A stretch of 33,139 nucleotides of DNA from Candidatus Binatia bacterium (GTDB taxonomy: Bacteria > Desulfobacterota > Binatia > UBA9968), in contig DASXUF010000061.1 of assembly GCA_036504975.1 (NCBI GenBank), positions 1-33,139 on the forward strand. The letters run 5' to 3'. The notes below the pieces were generated by a model. That model made no database searches. It had not been told where the DNA came from and saw nothing but the letters and a program-made list of their open reading frames with translations. Positions 15,292 through 23,314 of this stretch are shown piece by piece. The position numbers and the translations under genes were made by a program. Position 1 is the first letter of the stretch. Every line of letters begins with the position of its first letter.

Positions 15292-16725
15292 TCAATGAAG
15301 CGGTTTGATCGAGAGCTTGCCTTCGGAAAAGGAGAGCAGGGATTTTTTGCCGTTGATCTCGGTTCCCATGACCACGTCTCTGCCCCAAAGATGGTGGAGG
15401 TATTGAAGCGTTTTTTCCGCGTACTCCAGGTGCAGATCGCGTCCGTCGTGATGGTGCTGGAGAAAAAGCACGCGGTTGTTGTTGTAGTCCGCATTTTCAA
15501 CTTTGATCACCGGCACGGTGCCTGTGCCGACGTTGCGGATGAGCGTCTCCTTGATGGCGCGCCAGTTGTCGTCGTCGGCGACGCGCGAGACGACCTGATC
15601 GCCGCCGCGGCTCTGATACTCGAATAAATTGAGCTCGCGGATCAGCTCTTCGGTCAGGTAGCGCCGTAAAAAGGACGCGTCCCTCTCGACCTCGCGGACC
15701 TCGAAGATCTTCTCTCTTCCTGTTTTCGTTCTCGGGCCGAATTCCCGTTCGTCGTCCGGCGTCGGATGGTCCCAGCGGTGCTCGATGTCTTCCCAGACTT
15801 TGATTCCCAGATGGTACGGATTGATGGCGCCGCGGGCGGGGCTTAAGACCTGATTGTGGCGCACCATGAACTCGATTTGCATCCCTTGCGGCAGCTCGAG
15901 CGTGTCGAGAATGCGCTTGTGCCAGAAACTCGCCCACCCTTCGTTCATGATCTTGGTCTCCATCTGCGGGATGAAATACTGCGCCTCCTCGTGCACGATC
16001 GTGAGCAGGTCCTTTTCCCAGTCGCTGAAGTGCTGGTTGTGGTCGCGGATGAAAAGCAGGAGATCCTCTTCGGGATAGAGCGGTACCCGGTTCAAATCCG
16101 GCGCGACGTACTCCTTGCGCCGGTGGATGGCCCGGAACGGGTCGGCCGACGGCTTGGACTCCTCCAGGCGCCGCTCCAGCTCTTCTTCTTGAGTCTGCTT
16201 GCGGATGGCCAGATTGCGCCGGCATTGCAGTGAGAGGGCATGGGCGGCGTCGAGAATCCGCTCGACCTTTTCCAGGCCGATGCTGGGATCCTCGATGTAC
16301 ATGCGGACTCGGTTCGCGTGCGCCTTGAACGTCTCGACGGTATACTCGGCGCGCGTCGACTTGAAAGTGAAATTGTTCTTGAAGAAATCGCTGTGGCCGT
16401 AAACGTGGGCGATCGTGAGCACCTGAAGGAGCAGCGAATTGTCGCGCATCAGATAGGCGATCGAGGGATTCGAGTTGATCACCATTTCGTAAGGCAGCCC
16501 GGTGACGCCGTAGTCGTAGAGGGTCTTGAGCTTCTCGAAGCTCTTGCCGTAGGACCAGTGGGGATAGTGGGAGGGCATGCCGGAATAGACCATGTAAGCC
16601 AGCATCTGCTCGTGGTCGCAGACCTCGAATTCCTGCGGGTACGGCTCGAGGCCGACTTCACGCGCGACGGCGAAGATCCGCTCGTTCCACGAGGCTAATT
16701 CTTCGAGGGTGAAGGAGGCCGGCAT
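15292..16725 (-). CDS. SpoVR-family protein
   Basis: A 477-residue SpoVR/YcgB homologue. The characteristic block MNEGWASFWHKRIL is at about residues 259-272. ARGAINPYHLGIKVWEDIE (split around position 300) and HWSYGKSFEKLKTLYDYG near the N-terminus also match the family. No signal peptide or membrane segment is seen. Molecular activity is not established. The gene is best known for a role in Bacillus spore cortex formation and for co-occurrence with PrkA and DUF444 proteins in Gram-negatives. Here it follows the DUF444 gene by 13 bases and is the last gene of that trio. Confidence 0.93.
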   Translation of the reverse strand: MPASFTLEELASWNERIFAVAREVGLEPYPQEFEVCDHEQMLAYMVYSGMPSHYPHWSYGKSFEKLKTLYDYGVTGLPYEMVINSNPSIAYLMRDNSLLLQVLTIAHVYGHSDFFKNNFTFKSTRAEYTVETFKAHANRVRMYIEDPSIGLEKVERILDAAHALSLQCRRNLAIRKQTQEEELERRLEESKPSADPFRAIHRRKEYVAPDLNRVPLYPEEDLLLFIRDHNQHFSDWEKDLLTIVHEEAQYFIPQMETKIMNEGWASFWHKRILDTLELPQGMQIEFMVRHNQVLSPARGAINPYHLGIKVWEDIEHRWDHPTPDDEREFGPRTKTGREKIFEVREVERDASFLRRYLTEELIRELNLFEYQSRGGDQVVSRVADDDNWRAIKETLIRNVGTGTVPVIKVENADYNNNRVLFLQHHHDGRDLHLEYAEKTLQYLHHLWGRDVVMGTEINGKKSLLSFSEGKLSIKPLH

Positions 16726-16738
16726 GGTGCGGGGCGCT

Positions 16739-17917
16739 CTAGGCGGCGTCTTCCCGTGCGCGCTCGCGGGAGAGAAAGCCCTTGAAGGAGGGCCAGATAT
16801 CTTCTTTGCGCTGGATCTGGACCGTCTGAAAGTTTTCCGCCTCGAGCTGGGAGAAGAACTGGATCATGCTGCTGCCGTAATAGCCCGAGCCGAGCGGCTT
16901 GATCTCGCCGTAGCCGAAGAGATTGGCGACCTCGGCGAGCTCTTTCGCCGCCTGGAGGGCGGCGGGATTATCCGATTCGAAGTTGTCGCCGTCGGAGCAG
17001 TGAAAAACATAGACGTTCCAGAGCGACGGGTGGTAGCGCCGGTCGATGATCTCCAAGGCTTTCCGGTATCCGGAGGAAATGAAAGTTCCGCCGGACTCTC
17101 CCTTGTGGAAAAACTCGTCCTCGCTGACCTCGGTCGCCTCGGTGTGATGCGCGACGAAGACGATCTCGACGTTCTGATATTTGGTGCAGACGAAGCGATA
17201 AAGGAGAAAGAAGAAGCTCCGAGCGAGGTATCGCTTCATCGTGTCCATCGAGCCGGAGGTGTCCATGATGCATACGACGACGGCGTTCGATTCGCGCCGG
17301 ATCTCGGTGACGGTGTGCCGGTAGATGAGGTCGTCGTTGTGAAACGGGAAGCGCTGCGGGCGGAGGGCGAAGGCGTCGGCGCGTTGGACGGCCTTCTTGC
17401 GCTTCACTCGCGAAATCGCCGTGCGCCGCTTGTCGAGGCGGATGCGGATGCCCTTTTTGCGGTATCCCTTGCGGCGGAAGAGCTGCTCGACCTCGATTTG
17501 CCGCAGATGTTTTCGCTCGAGGTTCGGCAGCTCGAGATCCTCGAACATCATGTCGATCAATTCTTCCAGCGAGACGTCCGTTTCGTAATAATCGATGCCG
17601 GGGCGGTCGCCGGCCTGCTGTGCATCGCCGTCGGCTTCGCCTTTGCCGATCACCTGTCCCGGCTGGGTTCCCGGACCGCCCTGGCCGACTCCCGGGACGT
17701 TCTCGCCGTAGACGAAGCGGTACTCTTTGACGCCGCGGATCGGCACCTTGATGACCCGGTCGCGGTCTTTGCCGATGATCGATTCCTCGGCGATGATGTC
17801 GGCGATGTTGTGGCGGATCGCCTCGTGGACTTTTTCCCGATGGCGCAACCGGTCTCCGGCCGAGCGATCGCTGCGCTGCGCCGAGGCGGGATCGTAGGAG
17901 CGAAAGATGGTGTCCAT
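16739..17917 (-). CDS. yeaH: DUF444 (YeaH/YhbH-like) von Willebrand A-like protein
   Basis: A 392-residue DUF444 protein, slightly shorter than E. coli YeaH. It opens with the typical basic stretch DRSAGDRLRHREKVHEAI. A vWA-like MIDAS motif, DTSGSMDTMKR, follows near residue 214, and SSGYRKALEI and VYVFHCSDGDNF lie further on. In E. coli and other bacteria, YeaG (PrkA) and YeaH act together in sustained nitrogen starvation and other stresses, with biochemical function still unclear. It lies between prkA and spoVR, and a palindromic repeat separates it from prkA. Confidence 0.92.
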   Translation of the reverse strand: MDTIFRSYDPASAQRSDRSAGDRLRHREKVHEAIRHNIADIIAEESIIGKDRDRVIKVPIRGVKEYRFVYGENVPGVGQGGPGTQPGQVIGKGEADGDAQQAGDRPGIDYYETDVSLEELIDMMFEDLELPNLERKHLRQIEVEQLFRRKGYRKKGIRIRLDKRRTAISRVKRKKAVQRADAFALRPQRFPFHNDDLIYRHTVTEIRRESNAVVVCIMDTSGSMDTMKRYLARSFFFLLYRFVCTKYQNVEIVFVAHHTEATEVSEDEFFHKGESGGTFISSGYRKALEIIDRRYHPSLWNVYVFHCSDGDNFESDNPAALQAAKELAEVANLFGYGEIKPLGSGYYGSSMIQFFSQLEAENFQTVQIQRKEDIWPSFKGFLSRERAREDAA

Positions 17918-17920
17918 TTC

Positions 17921-17989
17921 CGTGAGGGGTTAGGCGTAAGGGGTGAGGGGGGTGAGGATCGCCTAACCCCTCACGCGTTACCCCTTACG
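17921..17989. repeat. G-rich inverted repeats between prkA and the DUF444 gene
   Basis: A perfect 15-base inverted pair, GTGAGGGGTTAGGCG at 17922-17936 and its complement at 17960-17974, is interleaved with a second 10-base pair. That pair is CGTAAGGGGT at 17935-17944 and ACCCCTTACG at 17980-17989. The repeats are built from words of the type GTAAGGGGT, GTGAGGGG and TTAGGCG. They fill almost the whole 76-base gap between two co-directional genes. In RNA the two pairs cross, so only one can form at a time unless a pseudoknot is made. Confidence 0.7.
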
Positions 17990-17993
17990 GGCT

Positions 17994-19928
17994 TCAGTCT
18001 TTCCATAGATTATTGGCCGCGTATTTCAAGACCACGTCCACGCAGCTCGGGCAGTAGCCGTTGTCGAGGAGGTTCTTGACCATCGCGTTGTACTTGTCGC
18101 TCTGCTCCTCGTCGCGCGTTCTCGCCTTGGTGATGATGCGGCTCAAATCTCTGACCGAAGTCATAAGCTTTTTTTCGATCGCCTCTTTCAGCGGCTCGTA
18201 GCTGCCGTAATCGATTTTTTCGCCTCTCCGGTTCGCGGCCCAGAGATAGGCGATCACTTCCTGGCGAAAGCCGTCCGCCGCCGAGCCGATGATCGCGATC
18301 TGCTCCTCGATCGATTTCATGAAGCTCTCGTCGGGCGAGAGCTCTTCCTTGGTGTTCCGGTCCTTCACTTTGCTCTTGTTCACGTAGGCCTCGGCGTGGT
18401 CTAGATAATTCTGGAACAGCGATTCCGCCTGCTCCTGGTACGAGTAGACGAAGGCGCGGGTGATCTCTTTTTCGAGCAGCTCGAGATATTCCTTGTGCAA
18501 CGTGTCTTGCAGGAATTCCAGATATTGCTTGCGCGCGTCGTCGGGGAGATCCGCTTCCTTTACCATGTTGATGAGCGCCTCGCGGACGTTGATCGGGTTG
18601 ATGCAATTGCCCGCGGTGTTGTCCGAGAGGGCGTTGTCGAGCGCCTTCATGATGAAACGGGTCGAGATGCCGTTCATGCCCTCGCGCTTGGCCGCCTCGC
18701 GCAGCTCGTCGACGTCGACTTTTTTCGTCCGGCCTTTTTCCACGACCTCTTCGCCGTTGTAGAGCTTGAGCTTGGTCATCAGATCGCATTTGTTCGTCGG
18801 CTCGAGACGGGAGAGAATGGCGAACATCGATGCGATGTCCAGCGTGTGCGGCGACACGTGGGCGTGAAAGTCCGAGTGGCGAATGATCTTTTGATAAATC
18901 TTGACTTCTTCGGAGAGGCGGAGATTGTACGGCACCTTGACCACGACGATGCGGTCGAGGATCGCTTCGTTGGTGTGGTCCGCCTTGAACTTTTGCCACT
19001 CGGCTTCGTTGGAGTGGGCGACGATGACCGCGTCCACGTAGACGAGTCCGTGCCGCCCGGGCGCCGGGATGACCTTCTCCTGGGTCGCGGTGATCATGCA
19101 GTGCAGGTATTCGATCTCGTTCTTGAAGACCTCGATGAATTCCACGATGCCGCGGTTGCCGATGTTGAGCGCGCCGTTCAGCTCGAGGACCCGCGGGTCG
19201 CCCTCGGAGTAGAGATCGAGCTTGGAGATGTCTTCGCTGCCGATCAGCACGGAGGTGTCCTGGTTGTTGGGATCGACCGGCGGGACCACGCCGATGCCGA
19301 CGCGCGCCCGCTTGGAAAACTCGATCGTGCAGACGGGAAATTCTTCGTAGCGTCCGCTGAACTCTTCTTTGAGCCGGAAGCGGCAGACCGGACAGAGATC
19401 GCCTTCGACGTGAACGCCGAGCATCTTTTCGAATTCCTTGCGCAGGTGGCGCGGGATCAGGTGCAGCGGCTCCTCGAACATCGGGCAGCCTTCGATCGCG
19501 TAGCAGGGGTCGCTCTCTTCCAGGCCGCGATGGAGCTTTTCGACCAGAGAGCTTTTGCCCGATCCGACGGGACCCATCAGGTAGAGGACCTGCCGGCTCT
19601 CTTCGCCCTTGAGCGACGCGGCGTGAAAGTAGCGCACGATCTGCGCGATCGTCTTCTCGATGCCGAAGAATTCATCGGAGAAGAAGTTGTAGACTTTGAC
19701 CGACTCGTCCTTGTACAGCCGCTTGATGCGCTGGTCGTCCGATTCTTGAATGTCCCGTACGCCGGGCTTGGTGATGATGTCGTACATGCGCGCGTGAGCG
19801 AGCTTGGTGTTCCCCGGATTTTCTTTTACCTTTTCGAGATAGCCCAGAAGATTGCCCTTCCAGGCTTTGGCCTGCGCCGAGTCGCGGTCTTTGCGGATGA
19901 GCGATTCAAATTCCCCTTGCTGATTCAT
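17994..19928 (-). CDS. prkA: PrkA-family serine protein kinase/AAA-like ATPase
   Basis: A 644-residue PrkA/YeaG protein, the same length I recall for E. coli YeaG. The P-loop is LMGPVGSGKSSLVEKLH near residues 116-130. FAILSRLEPTNKCDLMTK and the C-terminal kinase-like domain with NGISTRFIMKALDNAL and NPINVREAL follow in the expected order. A cysteine pair (CPVCRF) sits in the AAA domain. The ATG at 19928 is preferred because aaaggagg lies 10 bases upstream; a GTG at 19964 has no such site. PrkA proteins bind ATP and have been reported as serine kinases or AAA proteases. It heads the prkA-DUF444-spoVR cluster, linked elsewhere to starvation and stress responses. Confidence 0.95.
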   Translation of the reverse strand: MNQQGEFESLIRKDRDSAQAKAWKGNLLGYLEKVKENPGNTKLAHARMYDIITKPGVRDIQESDDQRIKRLYKDESVKVYNFFSDEFFGIEKTIAQIVRYFHAASLKGEESRQVLYLMGPVGSGKSSLVEKLHRGLEESDPCYAIEGCPMFEEPLHLIPRHLRKEFEKMLGVHVEGDLCPVCRFRLKEEFSGRYEEFPVCTIEFSKRARVGIGVVPPVDPNNQDTSVLIGSEDISKLDLYSEGDPRVLELNGALNIGNRGIVEFIEVFKNEIEYLHCMITATQEKVIPAPGRHGLVYVDAVIVAHSNEAEWQKFKADHTNEAILDRIVVVKVPYNLRLSEEVKIYQKIIRHSDFHAHVSPHTLDIASMFAILSRLEPTNKCDLMTKLKLYNGEEVVEKGRTKKVDVDELREAAKREGMNGISTRFIMKALDNALSDNTAGNCINPINVREALINMVKEADLPDDARKQYLEFLQDTLHKEYLELLEKEITRAFVYSYQEQAESLFQNYLDHAEAYVNKSKVKDRNTKEELSPDESFMKSIEEQIAIIGSAADGFRQEVIAYLWAANRRGEKIDYGSYEPLKEAIEKKLMTSVRDLSRIITKARTRDEEQSDKYNAMVKNLLDNGYCPSCVDVVLKYAANNLWKD

Positions 19929-20051
19929 TCCGGCGATTCCTCCTTTCGGAATGGATCCTGACACGAAAACTCTGGAAATGCATTCTGAAGTATAAACGGG
20001 CCGGTTCGGGACAGGCGATGCGTAGTCCTCTTAGCCATGATAATCGCGCCC

Positions 20052-20213
20052 AGGCCGCCGCGAGCGTAGTTCTGTGTGAAGGACTGACTGTAAAGAAGGA
20101 AGCGGACAGAGAAGAGGAGGATCCGTACCGAACATCAACCAGAAGCTCTTTAGGGCCTGCACGCTACCTCCTTTCCCTAAGGGTCCCGGTCAACCTGCGG
20201 GGGCTCTCGACGG
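20052..20213 (+). ncRNA. ssrS: Candidate 6S RNA
   Basis: No protein gene fits 19965-20442. The stretch near 20130-20210 aligns by eye with the 3' half of E. coli 6S RNA: AGAAGC, then the distal arm, an AAGGGT segment, CCTGCGG and a CTCTCG end. The distal stem pairs AAGAGGAGG (20112-20120) with CCTCCTTT (20167-20174). A small CCC-taa-GGG hairpin (20175-20183) lies where the 3' strand of the central bubble is expected. CCG..CGAG near 20056 can pair with CTCGACGG at the 3' end to close the rod. A -10-like GATAAT at 20039-20044 suggests a start near 20052. 6S RNA mimics an open promoter and sequesters housekeeping RNA polymerase. The ends are approximate. Confidence 0.6.
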
Positions 20214-20250
20214 TTTGACGAAGCGGAGGCGGAAAACTTCAGAGAGCCCC
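20200..20250 (+). terminator. Long stem-loop at the 3' side of the candidate 6S RNA
   Basis: GGGGCTCTC (20200-20208) and GAGAGCCCC (20242-20250) form a perfect nine-base-pair stem around a 33-base loop, in which GTTT/AAAC can pair as well. It uses the last bases of the candidate 6S RNA, so it competes with the RNA's closing stem. No T-run follows directly. It may be a precursor structure or a factor-dependent terminator. Confidence 0.35.
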
Positions 20251-20442
20251 AACGGGGACTATTGAACCGTTATTTTGAGCCAAAGTCAAGAAAATTCATT
20301 TTTCGCCGCGACGCAAATTATTCTCTTGTGCGACGGAAGTCCTCCGCGAACGCCGGGAGACGCAGTCGTTTGAAGATTCGGCGCGCGCATGTTAGGAATT
20401 TTACCACAATCGCTACCATCTCGCACCTCCGGACACCGACGC

Positions 20443-21381
20443 ATGAGCGGCACGAGCGAACGCCCCGAACTTTCGATCGTCATCCCGCTTTTTAACGAAT
20501 CGGCGAACGTCGAGGCGCTTCACTCGCGGCTCTCGGCGACGCTCCAATCTTTGGGCAAGTCTTTCGAGATCGTCTACGTGGACGACGGCAGCGCCGACGG
20601 GACCGCGGACATTCTCAGGCGGATCCACGCCCGCGCTCCGGAGATCAAAGCCGTCATCTTCAATCGCAACTACGGACAGCACGCGGCGGTCCTCGCCGGC
20701 TTCGAGCGTGCGCGCGGCGAGGTCGTCGTTACCTTAGACGGCGATCTTCAGAACCCGCCCGAGGAGATTCCCAAGCTGCTTGAGAAAATCGACGAAGGAT
20801 ACGATGTGGTCGGGGGACGGCGGGAAGAGCGCCGGGACCCGATGTTGCGACGTGTGTTTTCGTTTTTGATCAACCGGCTGGTTTCGCGCACGGTCGGAGT
20901 CGAGATGAAAGACTACGGCTGCATGCTCCGCGCGTATCGGCGGGGCATCGTCGAGCGAATCTGCGAGTGCCCGGAGATTTCGACGTTTATCCCGGCTCTG
21001 GCGAATTCCTTCGCCGGCTCGGTCGCCGAGATTCCGATCGCCCATTCCCTCAGGCGATCGGGAAAATCGCGCTACACGCCGCTCCGCCTTCTGCGCTTGA
21101 CCTTCGATCTCCTTACGGGTTTTTCTCTCCTGCCGATTCAGATGGCGGGGCTGGCGGGAATCCTGATCGCTTTTTTCGGCCTCGCACTCGCGCTGTTTCT
21201 GGGCGCGAGCATTATAATCGTCGGCGCCGAAGGCATGGGGGTCTTGATGTTGTTCGCCGTTCTTTTCTTCTTCATCGGCCTGCAGATCCTCGCCCTGGGT
21301 CTGGTCGGAGAGTACGTCGGGCGCATCTATATGGAAGTCCGGCGCCGCCCCAAGTACGTGGTCAAAGAGATTCTCGACTAG
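20443..21381 (+). CDS. arnC: ArnC-like undecaprenyl-phosphate 4-deoxy-4-formamido-L-arabinose transferase
   Basis: A 312-residue family 2 glycosyltransferase. The nucleotide-binding VDDGSADGT (Asp47-Asp48) and catalytic LDGDLQNPPEEIP (about 98-110) match E. coli ArnC closely, as do NRLVSRTVG, KDYGCMLRAYRRGIV and STFIPALANSFA. Two C-terminal membrane helices end in LGLVGEYVGRIYMEVRRRPKY. ArnC moves formyl-Ara4N from UDP to undecaprenyl phosphate on the cytoplasmic face. The ATG at 20443 is chosen over 20389 because homology begins just after it; neither has a strong ribosome-binding site. The other ara4N genes follow within 12 kb, which supports this reading over a generic polyprenyl glycosyltransferase. 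Confidence 0.82.
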   Translation: MSGTSERPELSIVIPLFNESANVEALHSRLSATLQSLGKSFEIVYVDDGSADGTADILRRIHARAPEIKAVIFNRNYGQHAAVLAGFERARGEVVVTLDGDLQNPPEEIPKLLEKIDEGYDVVGGRREERRDPMLRRVFSFLINRLVSRTVGVEMKDYGCMLRAYRRGIVERICECPEISTFIPALANSFAGSVAEIPIAHSLRRSGKSRYTPLRLLRLTFDLLTGFSLLPIQMAGLAGILIAFFGLALALFLGASIIIVGAEGMGVLMLFAVLFFFIGLQILALGLVGEYVGRIYMEVRRRPKYVVKEILD

Positions 21382-21415
21382 CAGCGTAGCGGGCTTGGCG
21401 CGCGACGATTCGGGG

Positions 21416-23137
21416 CTAAGGCGCTATCAAAGTCGCAGTCATATAAAAGCCGAGGGCGCCGAGGCAGATCGCGGCGAACATGGCTTCAGAGCGTTCTCTG
21501 TTCTTCAATATCCAGGCCGTCACGAGGAAAAAAGTCAAAAGAACGAAGGGCACGGCGAGCTTGAGCGTTGAATATTCGGGCCGCCCGATAGGAACGACGA
21601 CGGCGCCGATTGAGAGCCCGGCGGCGGCGGCGATCGTCGCCAGGAGCGAAAATTTCAGAGCGCCCGGAGATATCTCGCGCTTGATGAAGCGCGCCAGGAG
21701 GCAGGACAGCGGCGGCAGCGCGAGGACGATGGTGTGGGGAAACTTGGCAGCAACGAAAGGGAACAAAGCAATGACGACGGCAGCCCAGAGAAGAAGCAGC
21801 CGGGAATGCAGATCGATCGTCGTCTCTCGGAGCCAACGCCTTCCTTCCTTGACAAAGTAGGAGATCGCGAAGAATGTCCAGGGAAAAAGGGCGAGCGCGA
21901 GCACCGGCAGATAGTAGATGACTTTCCCGGCATGCCGCGTAAGACCGGTACGCGCGGCCGCGTCGTCGAAGAAAAATGCGTGCTCGGCCTCGCGAACCGG
22001 CATGCCGGGGGAGAGCCAGAAAGCGAAAACCGCTAGCGTGAACGCTAAAAGCAAACCATGGCGCAGCGCGCTTCGAGACAAGAAGCCTACGAGCGAGTTT
22101 TCCTGAAGCTGTTCATGGATCAAGAATACCAAGACGGGAAATAGAGCGATCGGACCTTTCGCGAGAAACCCGAGACCGAGAGCGGCATAGGACATGACCA
22201 GCAAAAGGTTCGACGTCGGGCCGCGCTTGGCCGAATACACATAGGCCAGGAAAGCGAGTACGGTAAAGAGAATCCAGGCGGCATCCGAAGGAAGCAGACG
22301 AGAGACGCTGACGAAAAGGAACGAGCTGGAAACAATGATTGCGCTATAGAGCGCCATGTCCTTGCCGCAAAGCTCGCGGGCTAAAAAATAAGTTGCCATG
22401 GCAGATAGAATTCCGTAAAGCGCCGGTTGTAAGTTGGAAAAAAGTTCAGCGCGGCCGGCGGTCAGCAGCGCCGCGGAAGAAAAGACGACGACGATCGCCG
22501 TCTCCGTGAACAACGGAGCCCCCCTTGCCGCCCTTGGGGCGGGCTTGGCGATCTTCGTTTCTTCAGGAGGCGATGGATCTATCGCCGGAGCGAAGCTCGA
22601 TTCCACCGCGCGGCGAACGCCGCCCGCCACGACGATTCCCACGGCCGATCCCAGGATCGCCCCGCCGATCACGTCGGTGAAAAAGTGCTGTCCCGTGATC
22701 ACCCGTCCGAGAAGCGCGAGCAAAAATCCGGCGCTATATAACGGAATGGTCCAATGCGGATAGTAGCGGCAAAAAAAAGCGAGCAAGGCGAACAGTGCGG
22801 TCGTGTGGCCGGAGGGAAAGGCGTCGAAGCCCGAGGGCCAAAGGTGCGGGCCGATGAAATAAAAATCGCCGAGGCCTTTCGACGGACGGGCGCGTCCGAT
22901 AAGGTGCTTCAACGCCTGCACGGCGATGCCGCCCGCGCCGAGCGCGAACAGGCCTCCTGTGAATGTTTTCACTAAGCGGGGTTTTTGCCACAAATAGCCC
23001 GCCATGATAAACAAAATGCAAAATGTGGCAAGCTGGTCGCCGGCTTCCAGCCCGGCGGCCAAGCGGCCGGCCATTTTTAGAAATGGGATTTGCAGTTCGC
23101 GCGAGACGTAAGAATAAATTTCGGCGTCGAGTGCCAT
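21416..23137 (-). CDS. Fusion: PAP2 phosphatase domain plus truncated ArnT-like GT-C domain
   Basis: A 573-residue polytopic membrane protein. Residues 1-175 form a complete PAP2 lipid phosphatase: KHLIGRARP (77-85), PSGH (108-111) and R-x5-H-x3-D (Arg145, His151, Asp155). A linker (about 180-208) with PAPRAARGAP follows. From about 210 the sequence matches the membrane core of ArnT/GT39 enzymes (LARELCGKD, YAALGLGFLAKGPIALFPV, LPVLALALFPWTFFAISY). The first periplasmic loop, which in ArnT carries the catalytic acidic and FEKPP motifs, is missing: the first helix runs straight into YGILSAMATYFLAREL. It may dephosphorylate C55-PP or lipid A and use the remnant domain for binding. The frame stays open upstream of 23137, but that part is antisense to the next gene and a repeat. 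Confidence 0.85.
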   Translation of the reverse strand: MALDAEIYSYVSRELQIPFLKMAGRLAAGLEAGDQLATFCILFIMAGYLWQKPRLVKTFTGGLFALGAGGIAVQALKHLIGRARPSKGLGDFYFIGPHLWPSGFDAFPSGHTTALFALLAFFCRYYPHWTIPLYSAGFLLALLGRVITGQHFFTDVIGGAILGSAVGIVVAGGVRRAVESSFAPAIDPSPPEETKIAKPAPRAARGAPLFTETAIVVVFSSAALLTAGRAELFSNLQPALYGILSAMATYFLARELCGKDMALYSAIIVSSSFLFVSVSRLLPSDAAWILFTVLAFLAYVYSAKRGPTSNLLLVMSYAALGLGFLAKGPIALFPVLVFLIHEQLQENSLVGFLSRSALRHGLLLAFTLAVFAFWLSPGMPVREAEHAFFFDDAAARTGLTRHAGKVIYYLPVLALALFPWTFFAISYFVKEGRRWLRETTIDLHSRLLLLWAAVVIALFPFVAAKFPHTIVLALPPLSCLLARFIKREISPGALKFSLLATIAAAAGLSIGAVVVPIGRPEYSTLKLAVPFVLLTFFLVTAWILKNRERSEAMFAAICLGALGFYMTATLIAP

Positions 23138-23217
23138 CGGGGTTTGTAAGACCAGGTTCGTATAGCGGAGGAGGGGCTTTGTCAACCAGGATTGTGAAGA
23201 ATTACCAAGATAAAATC

Positions 23218-23303
23218 GAGATTCTTCGCTGCGCTCAGAATGACATCGTGGGACGCATTTCTCATTCCCGCATTCTGTCACTCTGAACGAAGTGAAGAGT
23301 CTC
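23218..23303. repeat. Palindromic intergenic repeat with 28-base arms
   Basis: The left arm (23218-23245) and right arm (23276-23303) are inverted copies matching at 23 of 28 positions, around a 30-base spacer. Each arm contains the word CTTCGCT/CTTCACT followed by TCAGA.TGACA. Read as protein in the wrong frame it gives HSERSEES, a string I know from spurious translations of dispersed repeats in many bacterial genomes. It lies between two divergent genes, in the presumed promoter region of both. Confidence 0.75.
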
Positions 23304-23314
23304 AGCATGCCATC

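Noticed and set aside
13512-15308. A 598-codon plus-strand frame across lgt and aroE
   Set aside because: It has arginine-rich shadow composition and overlaps two clear genes in other frames.
15246-15500. N-terminal extension of aroE into spoVR
   Set aside because: It is threonine-rich, shadow-like sequence, antisense in character to none of the aroE family and lying inside the spoVR coding region.
18495-19961. A 488-codon plus-strand frame opposite prkA
   Set aside because: It is a mirror frame of a G+C-rich gene; the valine- and aspartate-rich repeats do not look like a protein family, and PrkA is unmistakable.
20018-20218. A 66-codon plus-strand reading frame after prkA
   Set aside because: It overlaps the candidate 6S RNA, has no ribosome-binding site, and its sequence is of low protein character.
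20443-21381. Generic dolichyl-phosphate mannose synthase for the arnC-like gene
   Set aside because: The DYGCMLRAYRR block, the two C-terminal helices and the nearby arnD, arnB and arnT genes fit ArnC better.
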